Under the pieces are notes generated by a model. It saw only the letters and a list, made by a program, of their open reading frames with translations. It made no database searches and was not told the DNA's origin. A program made the translations under genes and the position numbers. A DNA stretch of 5,910 nucleotides from Bacteroidota bacterium (GTDB lineage Bacteria > Bacteroidota > Bacteroidia > Chitinophagales > Chitinophagaceae): assembly GCA_023390215.1 (NCBI GenBank), contig JAEWDG010000046.1, positions 1 to 5,910 of the forward strand, read 5' to 3'. Every line of letters starts with the position of its first letter. Positions within the stretch are counted from its first letter, which is position 1. Shown piece by piece: positions 1 to 5,450 of the stretch.

Positions 1-656
1 GCATAGGTAACACCTTTAAACTGGAAAATAAGATTCGATATTTTTTCCCAGGAAATAATGTCGTTACTTATCGCTTCAATGAATGACTGAAATACGGGTT
101 CACTCAGGTTTTCATTGAATTCGAGATAAGGTATCGGTGAAATGTACCCGCAGTGGTGTCCGTGCGTAATATCAGCAATCTCATTGTATTCAAGATGCGT
201 GCCTACAACACTCTGACCTGTCCATATTAGTCTGCCGGATTTATCAACATAAGTTGCGATGGGATATTCGTCGTCATCGATAAAAATGATCTTATCCATT
301 TTTTGTCTGATCGCAAAGTACATGGCAACATTTCTTTTCCGTCCATACCCATGTCCGAAGATCAATTCTCCCTTATGTGCGGCCAAAACTCCCGCTTTAT
401 CCAGTTCTTTGATCTCTTTTTCAATTTCAGGCTCACCATAATAGTTTACAGAAGCGATTGAATTCAGTAATGATTCAGGGATATTTTTAAAATCGTTGGA
501 ACTGGCATTTTGATAGGTGGTATCGTAAACAATATAAAGATGAAAACGATACTTGCTATGCGCCAGCAACCCGCCTTCCAACCAGTTGTTGATATATGTA
601 TTCAGTGTTTTTTTAAACGATTTCCGGCCTGTAATAAATGCAATTCCAATATTCAT
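1..656 (-). CDS. Putative GT-A-fold glycosyltransferase, N-terminal part (C-terminus outside window)
   Basis: An open frame of 218 codons runs without a stop from ATG at 656 to the left edge, so the C-terminus is missing. The protein begins MNIGIAFITGRKSFKKTLNTY with no signal peptide, which fits a cytoplasmic enzyme. Features that suggest a GT-A nucleotide-sugar fold are the N-terminal beta strand, a second strand (HLYIVYDTT, about 39-47), the helix-forming stretch GYGRKRNVAMYFAI (103-116), and then IIFIDDDEYP (123-132). In that last motif Asp127-Asp129 sit where GT-A enzymes carry the metal- and sugar-nucleotide-binding DxD. A later His-rich segment, HGHHCGYISPIP (165-176), could be part of the acceptor or catalytic half. 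No Shine-Dalgarno sequence precedes the start, as is usual in Bacteroidota. The next gene upstream on the same strand ends 113 bp away, so co-transcription is uncertain. I do not recognise a specific family or substrate. Confidence is high that the gene is real and moderate for the glycosyltransferase reading. Confidence 0.72.
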   Translation of the reverse strand, partial: MNIGIAFITGRKSFKKTLNTYINNWLEGGLLAHSKYRFHLYIVYDTTYQNASSNDFKNIPESLLNSIASVNYYGEPEIEKEIKELDKAGVLAAHKGELIFGHGYGRKRNVAMYFAIRQKMDKIIFIDDDEYPIATYVDKSGRLIWTGQSVVGTHLEYNEIADITHGHHCGYISPIPYLEFNENLSEPVFQSFIEAISNDIISWEKISNLIFQFKGVTY

Positions 657-683
657 ATAGCAAGGATGTGATTGTAAAAATAT

Positions 684-701
684 CCGTATTTACATATACG
701 G
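684..701. repeat. Short perfect inverted repeat upstream of the glycosyltransferase-like gene
   Basis: The arms CCGTAT and ATACGG are separated by TTACAT. They lie 28 to 45 bp upstream of the start codon at 656. This could be an operator or a hairpin in the 5' leader. There is no T-tract, so it does not look like an intrinsic terminator. A 6-bp inverted repeat can occur by chance. Confidence 0.3.
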
Positions 702-769
702 GAGGTGCCCCCCTTGCATAACAATTGTAATACCGGAATGTTCGGCTACATACATCGAACTGGAATGAA

Positions 770-1480
770 TCACCTTTCACCTTCTGCTGCCCGCAGTTTC
801 AATTGCTTCATCAGGTCTTCAAGATAATCGATCTGCACTTCCTGAATATCCAGTAATTTTTTATTTTGATGTATCAGTACATGGTCAATTTTCTCACTGA
901 GCAATTTTATCTCCAGTTCTGCTTTAAGATTTACTTTATAATCATGTTCAGCGCGCATGCGATCTTTTTGTTCCTGCCTGTTCTGGCTCATCATAATGAT
1001 GGGCGCCTGGATGGCCGCGATGCAGGACAGTATCAGATTCAGTAAAATAAATGGGTAGGGATCGAATCCCCTGTTGGAAAGAAATATAAAGTTTAAGATC
1101 ATCCACAATATCAGGAATGAAAAGAATACTATTATGAAGGTCCAGCTTCCGCCAAAAGAAGCAATTTTGTCTGCGGCTTTTTGGCCTGGCGTAAGCGCGG
1201 GATCATCTGTATCGCGGATGGTTTCTGACAGAATGGAATTGTTACGAATGGCATCAACGACATCTTCATTCAGTAACCGCAGTTCACCTTTCTCCTGTTC
1301 AACCAGCTTTGAAAGATACTGCCGCCGGTAAAAATTCAGTTCTTCAATACTGATAATATCTGATTCAGAGATTTCCGGGAATTCCTTCCTGATAAGGCCT
1401 GCAACAGATTCCCTGATTTCGGAAAATGAAATTGCTTCGCCTCTTTTTACCGGCTTTTTACTGATGTAACTTTCCTGCAT
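770..1480 (-). CDS. DUF1003 family inner-membrane protein
   Basis: This 236-residue protein fits the DUF1003 family. The N-terminal ~100 residues are soluble and charged. The DUF1003 core then starts at DKIASFGGSWTFI (104-116). The first membrane segment is at about 112-135 and ends in N130 and following. FDPYPFILLNLILS (139-152) leads into the second membrane segment, about 142-164. The family hallmark MSQNRQEQKDRMRAEHDYKVN follows at 164-184. The remaining ~50 residues (AELEIKLLSEKIDHVL onward) are predicted to be helical or coiled coil and probably lie in the cytoplasm. The length is usual for the family. The biochemical function of DUF1003 proteins is not established as far as I know, so none is assigned. 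The start at 1480 is the ATG that gives the complete N-terminal domain. It has no Shine-Dalgarno sequence. The gene is separated by 135 bp from the copper-type operon upstream and is probably a separate unit. Confidence 0.93.
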   Translation of the reverse strand: MQESYISKKPVKRGEAISFSEIRESVAGLIRKEFPEISESDIISIEELNFYRRQYLSKLVEQEKGELRLLNEDVVDAIRNNSILSETIRDTDDPALTPGQKAADKIASFGGSWTFIIVFFSFLILWMILNFIFLSNRGFDPYPFILLNLILSCIAAIQAPIIMMSQNRQEQKDRMRAEHDYKVNLKAELEIKLLSEKIDHVLIHQNKKLLDIQEVQIDYLEDLMKQLKLRAAEGER

Positions 1481-1482
1481 GC

Positions 1483-1503
1483 GTTACAACTAAGTTATGT
1501 AAC
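1483..1503. repeat. Inverted repeat just before the DUF1003 start codon
   Basis: On the plus strand the arms GTTACA (1483-1488) and TGTAAC (1498-1503) are perfect reverse complements around a 9-bp centre. The centre overlaps a second small palindrome, AACTxAGTT. The repeat begins 2 bp upstream of the ATG at 1480, so it would be in the mRNA leader. It could act as an operator or as a translation-affecting hairpin. No known binding motif is recognised. Confidence 0.3.
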
Positions 1504-1615
1504 CTTCACAAAACCGGAGATATAATTTACCGGAAAGGTTGGAAGTTTAAAAAGCTCAAAAAATAAATACAGTTCCGCAAAATGATCTTTGATGTACAAC
1601 ATTCACCCGGAGAGA

Positions 1616-2548
1616 TCAGAAAGCAAACCCGAGATGAACCATAAAACGATCTTTCGCTTTTACAATTCCGAGTGCCATATCCTGCGCCATAGGCATTTGA
1701 TAGTTTGCACCCATCGCTACTTTTCCTTTGGTAATTTCAAATCCAACTGTACCCAGTGATAAATTTCCACCAGATACAGGCGTCTTCAAACCTTTGTCCT
1801 TGTCCCGGCAGGAATATTCGTATTGAAAACCAAGATTAGGAGCGATGGTAAAACTGTTGTTCAGCGTTTTCTTATAGAAAATCTGTGATGCAAGACTGAT
1901 CTTATTCCCGTATTTGTATTGATATTTATTTTCAGAATTGATCTTATAAATTCCGGAAACATTCAAACCGATGTCTTTGATTTTCGCTGTATAGCTTAGT
2001 GCAAGATTATAATCTACACTTCCGGTTCCCAATTGAAAAAGATTTGCATTTTCAGAACCAGAACTTTTATCCTGCGGGTTGTATTTTCCAGTGGGCAATT
2101 TAATTCCGCCACCAACCCAAATCGTTTGCTCGAATAGCTTTCTACCGATTTTAGATTGGTTTTCCAGCAGTTTGAAATAACCAAAAACACTGGCATCTCC
2201 AATTCCGGATTTATGCCGAACGATTCCCTGGTTTTCCCGTTCATTAAAATTTAGGGGAAGTGTAAACATCAACTTGAACTTCGGGCCAAGTTTTACAGCA
2301 CCCCACAAATCTAAAATCTGATAATTTTCTTTTGTGGTGAGATATGTGGTGGTACCGTCAACGCCAACATGAGATAACATCGCGTTGTAACGGTATCTCA
2401 AACCTGCCATGCGTTTGGCAAAATCGGGAATAATACCAATATAACTGTTGCCGGCCCCGCAGCCGCAAATATCACAAGCTATGGTTTCAGTATTTCCTAA
2501 AAAGAAAACCAGCACAAAAATGATTGAATATTTTTTTATGTTTTTCAT
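1616..2548 (-). CDS. Outer-membrane beta-barrel-like protein with N-terminal CDICGCG motif, last gene of the MbnP/MbnH operon
   Basis: This 310-residue exported protein has a basic start (MKNIKKYS), a hydrophobic core (about 8-19) and a signal end at ETIA. Immediately afterwards comes CDICGCGAGNSYIGIIPDF, with Cys25, Cys28 and Cys30 arranged as CxxCxC. The rest is rich in alternating strands with Tyr and aromatic girdles: AGLRYRYN at 48-55, KLMFTLPLNF, ASVFGYFKLLE, VGGGIKLPTGKY, VDYNLALSYTAKI, and a final strand ending HLGFAF. A C-terminal Phe is typical of outer-membrane barrels. The layout resembles the loosely defined 'transporter' or phenol-degradation MetA-like barrel families; I infer this from pattern, not from a search. 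The start is 11 bp after the stop of the di-heme gene, so the two are very probably co-transcribed. Similar CDxCGC-starting proteins occur in Bacteroidota, to my recollection next to MbnP/MbnH-like pairs. The cysteine cluster suggests metal binding at the membrane surface, and transport or anchoring of copper is a hypothesis only. Cys25 might instead be a lipidation site. Confidence 0.85.
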   Translation of the reverse strand: MKNIKKYSIIFVLVFFLGNTETIACDICGCGAGNSYIGIIPDFAKRMAGLRYRYNAMLSHVGVDGTTTYLTTKENYQILDLWGAVKLGPKFKLMFTLPLNFNERENQGIVRHKSGIGDASVFGYFKLLENQSKIGRKLFEQTIWVGGGIKLPTGKYNPQDKSSGSENANLFQLGTGSVDYNLALSYTAKIKDIGLNVSGIYKINSENKYQYKYGNKISLASQIFYKKTLNNSFTIAPNLGFQYEYSCRDKDKGLKTPVSGGNLSLGTVGFEITKGKVAMGANYQMPMAQDMALGIVKAKDRFMVHLGFAF

Positions 2549-2559
2549 TGCTGATATAG

Positions 2560-3579
2560 TTAAGGTGCAGAGAAACGAGGATCAGTAACAAATTTCCTGT
2601 CGTTTAACGTTTCAAGAAAGCTTAAAATTTTTCCCACTTCATCATCGCTCATAGAAATTCCAGATGATATCGCCGGATCGGGCCTTCCGTTCGCGTCTAT
2701 GCCATTACGGTAGTGGTTCAGCACGCCGGCCAAATCTAAAAAGCGACCATCATGCATATAGGGACCGGTGAAGCGCAGGTTTCGAAGACTGGGAATATGA
2801 AACTTGTATTTGTCTGCTTCATTTAGCGTAACATTAAATCTACCGAGGTCATTCACATTTGACGGTGTAAGGCCATTACTTTTAAAATCATCAATGGTAA
2901 ACAAGGGTTCGTGATGACATGCGTCGCATTTCTGTTTGAATAACTGGTAACCCGCTTCTTCATTTAAGGTAAAAGATGCATTTCCTGATTTCACAGAATC
3001 ATATTTTGAGTTTGCGCTTACACACATCAGCATAAACCGGGAAAGAGCCTGAAAGATCTTCACACCCGTTACCTGTGATGATCCAAAAACTTTGCTGAAC
3101 ATGGGTGCATAGGCTGCGTTATTTGAAATTCTGTTTACAATTTCTTCCGTCGTATTATCCAATTCAACATGATTCACAATCGGAGCCACTGGTTGCAGAT
3201 CCAGGTCAAAAATTCCGCCATCCCACATGAAAGTTTTATACCATGCAAGATTCATAATTGGTGGAGAATTTCTCGTGCCCGGTAAATCATGGATGCCATG
3301 GCTTACCGAATGCCCCGGATGCGCAAAACCTCCAGTTTGAATATGGCAATTGGCGCAACTTATGGAATAGTTTTGCGAGAAGGCCTGGTCGTAAAATAAT
3401 TTGCGCCCCAATTCAAACCCATCTTTGGTTACCCGGTTTGTGGAAAAATGATAAGTAGGTGCAGGAAAACCAGAAGGGTTTTGAAATCCCACAAAACTGT
3501 CTATCACATTATCACGCTTGCTGCAGGCATAAAAACCTGCAACAAGAATGACGAACGCGATCAAATGCCTGATACGCAT
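2560..3579 (-). CDS. MauG/MbnH-type di-heme cytochrome c peroxidase-family lipoprotein
   Basis: This 339-residue protein matches the bacterial di-heme cytochrome c peroxidase/MauG superfamily. A signal peptide ends at LVAGFYAC-SK, so Cys19 is the likely lipidation site and the enzyme sits in the periplasm or on a membrane. Haem-binding sites are C75-A-N-C78-H79 and C218-D-A-C221-H222. NSPPIMNLAWYKTFMWDGG (104-122) contains Trp119, in the place of the inter-haem Trp of the family. PYMHDGRF (273-280) is followed by VLNHYRNG, where Tyr290 aligns, by my unaided alignment, with the axial Met of classical peroxidases and the axial Tyr of MauG. That argues for protein oxidation chemistry rather than simple H2O2 removal. 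In the methanotroph system, MbnH converts a Trp of MbnP to kynurenine. The MbnP-like gene directly upstream ends 5 bp before this start, a strong contextual match. It could still be an ordinary peroxidase annotated 'cytochrome-c peroxidase'; the pairing makes MbnH-like the better call. Confidence 0.93.
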   Translation of the reverse strand: MRIRHLIAFVILVAGFYACSKRDNVIDSFVGFQNPSGFPAPTYHFSTNRVTKDGFELGRKLFYDQAFSQNYSISCANCHIQTGGFAHPGHSVSHGIHDLPGTRNSPPIMNLAWYKTFMWDGGIFDLDLQPVAPIVNHVELDNTTEEIVNRISNNAAYAPMFSKVFGSSQVTGVKIFQALSRFMLMCVSANSKYDSVKSGNASFTLNEEAGYQLFKQKCDACHHEPLFTIDDFKSNGLTPSNVNDLGRFNVTLNEADKYKFHIPSLRNLRFTGPYMHDGRFLDLAGVLNHYRNGIDANGRPDPAISSGISMSDDEVGKILSFLETLNDRKFVTDPRFSAP

Positions 3580-3584
3580 GTGAA

Positions 3585-4385
3585 TTAATTTTCAGTGTGA
3601 TCGTGACGGAACATGGAATTGAAATTATTCGCGATAGTAGTACTAAAAGGATCGAACATTACCATGGAATGGTCTGCAATGCTGAAAGAACTTGCAGCAT
3701 TGAACATTTTCAATACATCCACCATCAGGTGCACATTGGTTTCTTTTCCCTGTTTTACCTGCGGAACTCCGCGTGCAGTTAAATCCAGCGTTATATATTT
3801 TATGTTATTAATGGTTGCTGAAGAATAACCTCCGAATCCTCCAATGTGATACATGAATTCACCCGTTGAAGATGCAGGCGAATTTCCTTCCATTTTAAAG
3901 AAAATATATCCGCTGTTCCAACCCCAGTACATGTCGGAACCGGCGCCGGTAGGATCCAATACACCTGTACGATGCGAAAGGTCCATGGTGTTTCTAAGAC
4001 TGTCAACTCCCAGCGTAAAGCTCAGTGTTTTGTATTCACCTTCAGGGATATTCAACGCAGGTTCATGTGTTGATTCATCGCTTTCATCAATCAGAAAATA
4101 ACAGCTATCCTGAGGCACGGTATAAACGGCTCCATCCGCACGTGTGAGAACAAAATTACTTACGTAGTATTTCAGTTTGGTTACACTAAAATTTTCACTG
4201 GAAGAATTGGTATAACTGCCCGAATTCAATTGGAGATCTGAACTCCCGGCAATATTGTCAAATTCAACGGTCAACACCCCTTTTTTATTGGGATTATAAT
4301 CGCTGTTATTATTGGAGTCATCTTTTTTGCAGCTTGAAAAACCTAAAAGAGAAAGAGCGATTATAGAAATAAATAAATGTTTCAT
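3585..4385 (-). CDS. MbnP-family copper-binding lipoprotein
   Basis: This 266-residue protein starts MKHLFISIIALSLLGFSSC-KK, a lipoprotein signal with Cys19 lipidated, followed by an Asp/Asn/Ser-rich linker. The mature domain shows the MbnP-family pattern in order: GVLTVEFDN (36-44); FSVTKLKYYVSNFVLT (66-81); CYFLIDE (95-101); the GEYKTLSFTLGVDSLRN stretch (116-132); GVLDP (141-145); MYWGWNSGYIFFKMEG (152-167); MYHIGGFGG (178-186); LMVDVLKMF (220-228); and a His-containing tail MFRHDH (258-263). Trp154 and Trp156 are candidates for the Trp that the partner di-heme enzyme oxidises to kynurenine in characterised MbnP, which then binds copper. His180 and other His residues are possible ligands; which ones act here cannot be told. 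The partner gene starts 5 bp after this stop. The upstream gene ends 84 bp before this start, and I see no internal promoter in that gap. No methanobactin genes are present, in keeping with the many MbnP/MbnH pairs found outside methanotrophs. Confidence 0.92.
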   Translation of the reverse strand: MKHLFISIIALSLLGFSSCKKDDSNNNSDYNPNKKGVLTVEFDNIAGSSDLQLNSGSYTNSSSENFSVTKLKYYVSNFVLTRADGAVYTVPQDSCYFLIDESDESTHEPALNIPEGEYKTLSFTLGVDSLRNTMDLSHRTGVLDPTGAGSDMYWGWNSGYIFFKMEGNSPASSTGEFMYHIGGFGGYSSATINNIKYITLDLTARGVPQVKQGKETNVHLMVDVLKMFNAASSFSIADHSMVMFDPFSTTIANNFNSMFRHDHTEN

Positions 4386-4469
4386 TTTATGTAAATATCA
4401 GGTTACACAGGAGGTCATAGAAATCCTGCAGATTATAAAACGGGTTGAATAATAGGAGAAAAAATAGGC

Positions 4470-4844
4470 TTAAGTAAGCGGAGGATGAAACAGATCAGAT
4501 AAGGCACCTGGAGAAAGTGCAGAAGAAATAAATCCCGGGTAATTTGTATTCAGCATTAACACGGGGTGAATAATTTCGGGGAAAAATGATTTGGAGGAAA
4601 TAACAAGTTCATACCTGTTTTCGCCGCGGCGATCAGGATTTTGCTGGTCCTTTTTTTCTTCCTGACCGATCTTTTTCATCATCTGGCATTTCCCATGACA
4701 ATGAAGCCCCGGCCTGGCTTTGTTTACGCAATTCTTTTCATAAGCGGCTGTATTGCTGAAATAATCAACAATAATAAATGCGTGGTTAAAGGTTTGAACC
4801 GAAAAAGAAAAAATGAACAATATGGAAATAAGATATTTCGGCAC
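4470..4844 (-). CDS. Small exported protein with C-x9-C-x3-C/His motif, first gene of the copper-type operon
   Basis: This is a 124-residue protein. Its only good start is GTG at 4844, because the frame is closed upstream by a TAA with no ATG between. The N-terminus LISILFIFSFSVQTF (5-19) is hydrophobic, either a signal peptide or a single membrane anchor. It is followed by a conserved-looking motif, CVNKARPGLHCHGKCQMMKK, with Cys39, Cys49 and Cys53 plus His48 and His50. A charged Glu/Lys/Asp/Gln stretch comes next (61-77), and the C-terminus ends FHPPLT. I recall similar unnamed Bacteroidota proteins with the same 'C..k..p.L.CnGkC.l.k' core and a terminal FHPP, often near copper or metal genes. 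No function is established that I know of. The thiol/imidazole cluster suggests a metal (copper) or redox role outside the cytoplasm. It is the first gene after a promoter match at 4861-4890 and 84 bp upstream of the MbnP gene. Confidence 0.82.
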   Translation of the reverse strand: MPKYLISILFIFSFSVQTFNHAFIIVDYFSNTAAYEKNCVNKARPGLHCHGKCQMMKKIGQEEKKDQQNPDRRGENRYELVISSKSFFPEIIHPVLMLNTNYPGFISSALSPGALSDLFHPPLT

Positions 4845-4860
4845 AATCTTGTTGAAAGCG

Positions 4861-4890
4861 CAAAGATATTATCAAACCAGCTTAAGCAAA
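4861..4890 (-). promoter_or_regulatory. Bacteroidota-type promoter for the copper-type operon
   Basis: On the minus strand TTTG (4890-4887) is followed after 18 bp by TATCTTTG (4868-4861), a full match to the TAnnTTTG -7 element used by the Bacteroidota primary sigma factor. The -7 element ends 16 bp upstream of the GTG at 4844, leaving a short leader. An 8-bp palindrome GCTTAAGC (4880-4887) overlaps the upstream element, and GATAtTATC (4865-4873) overlaps the -7 element; either could be an operator. It lies between the arsR-type gene and the small Cys protein gene, so the operon can be transcribed without arsR. Confidence 0.5.
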
Positions 4891-4942
4891 AGGAATAAAT
4901 TCATAGCTAAACCTGAGAAGAATCAATCTGTAGCCAGGATAT

Positions 4943-5266
4943 TTAGCTGTTTCTCCAGCTTACTTTTTCATATAATCCGGCGAAATACCTGAGTAGTTTT
5001 TCCAGGCCCTGTACATTTAGAGAATAGACCGTTGTATTACCTTTTACTGAAAATTTCACCAGGTCTACTTCCCTTAGCTCTTTCAGATGTTGTGAGACAG
5101 TAGGTTGAGAAAGAGGTAACTGATTTACCAGTTCACCGCAAAAGCAGGAATCAACCTTAACCAGGTATTCTATAATAGCAATTCGTGCGGGGTGAGAAAC
5201 AGCTTTAATAAGTACCGCCTTTTTATTATGGCGGGCCGAAAAATGTTCAGTTTTTGAAGCTCCCAT
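4943..5266 (-). CDS. ArsR/SmtB-family metal-responsive transcriptional repressor
   Basis: This 107-residue winged-helix protein has the standard ArsR/SmtB size and architecture. AVLIKAVSHPARIAIIEYLV (17-36) matches the family's 'lk.l.hp.Rl.Il..L'. VDSCFCGELVNQLPLSQPTVSQHLKELREVDLV (38-70) is the helix-turn-helix with the signature sQptVSqHLk. KGNTTVYSL (75-83) is the beta wing. Cys41 and Cys43 in DSCFCGEL occupy the place of the alpha-3 thiolate pair (ELCVCD) that binds As(III) or soft metals in several members; a third cysteine is not visible in the protein. The family represses in the apo state and is released by metal. The gene lies 98 bp upstream of the copper-type operon in the same direction and is divergent from the hydrolase gene. 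Regulation of the operon is likely from position, but arsenic, antimony, copper or another soft metal cannot be told apart from sequence. Confidence 0.92.
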   Translation of the reverse strand: MGASKTEHFSARHNKKAVLIKAVSHPARIAIIEYLVKVDSCFCGELVNQLPLSQPTVSQHLKELREVDLVKFSVKGNTTVYSLNVQGLEKLLRYFAGLYEKVSWRNS

Positions 5267-5278
5267 GGGTGATCGGAA

Positions 5279-5287
5279 ATATTATCA
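5279..5287. promoter_or_regulatory. Candidate operator: 9-bp motif shared with the operon promoter
   Basis: ATATTATCA on the plus strand at 5279-5287, 12 bp upstream of the arsR-type start codon, is repeated exactly at 4866-4874. There it overlaps the -7 element of the promoter of the copper-type operon. Two copies in front of a repressor and its presumed target suggest a repressor half-site. The motif is AT-rich and short, so chance is not excluded. Confidence 0.3.
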
Positions 5288-5386
5288 GCAAAATACAAAT
5301 AATCATGCAAGCGAATAATTTTTTTTTCACACTAACGATAACCGGTAGCTGAAAGCAAATGATATCAGAGAAATCAAATAAAAAAA

Positions 5387-5403
5387 GGATTGCAAGACAA
5401 TCC
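5387..5403 (-). terminator. Hairpin with T-tract, minus-strand oriented, between divergent genes
   Basis: GGATTG and CAATCC form a perfect 6-bp stem around a 5-nt loop. Read on the minus strand the stem is followed by a run of seven T and then ATTTG, the shape of an intrinsic terminator. Read on the plus strand the run after the stem is AAAA, so only the minus orientation fits. No minus-strand gene lies upstream of it in view. It may stop antisense transcription from within the hydrolase gene before it enters the arsR region, or it may be a leader structure. Confidence 0.4.
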
Positions 5404-5450
5404 AAAATCTCATAAAAATACCTCCAAAAAGGATTTCCTAACTTTCAAGA

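Noticed and set aside
259..441. 60-codon plus-strand open frame opposite the glycosyltransferase-like gene
   Set aside because: The minus-strand frame is open for 218 codons with a plausible fold; this one is a shadow with low-complexity Ser-rich sequence.
1583..1618. TGATCT/AGATCA inverted repeat at the end of the barrel gene as a terminator
   Set aside because: The arms are 6 bp with a 24-bp loop, one arm overlaps the stop codon, and only four T follow. It is too weak to call, although an operon end is expected here.
2014..2244. 76-codon minus-strand open frame inside the barrel gene
   Set aside because: It overlaps the well-supported barrel gene in another frame, has no family-like sequence and no start context of its own.
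4408..4428. CAGGA/TCCTG hairpin between the small Cys-motif gene and the MbnP gene
   Set aside because: A 5-bp stem with an 11-nt loop and no T-tract is expected by chance; there is no sign that it ends transcription inside the operon.
4641..4898. 85-codon plus-strand open frame opposite the small Cys-motif gene
   Set aside because: It is the reverse-strand shadow of that gene and its promoter region; the minus-strand product has an export signal, a Cys/His motif and operon context, while this one has no recognisable feature.
5297..5320. AAATAATC ... GAATAATT as an ArsR-type inverted-repeat operator
   Set aside because: The arms only pair with an inserted base and are very AT-rich; the second half is as much a direct repeat of AATAAT as an inverted one.
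5439..5446. TAACTTTC as a -7 promoter element for the alpha/beta hydrolase
   Set aside because: It matches seven of eight positions, but it lies 4 bp before the ATG, which would put the transcription start at or after the start codon.
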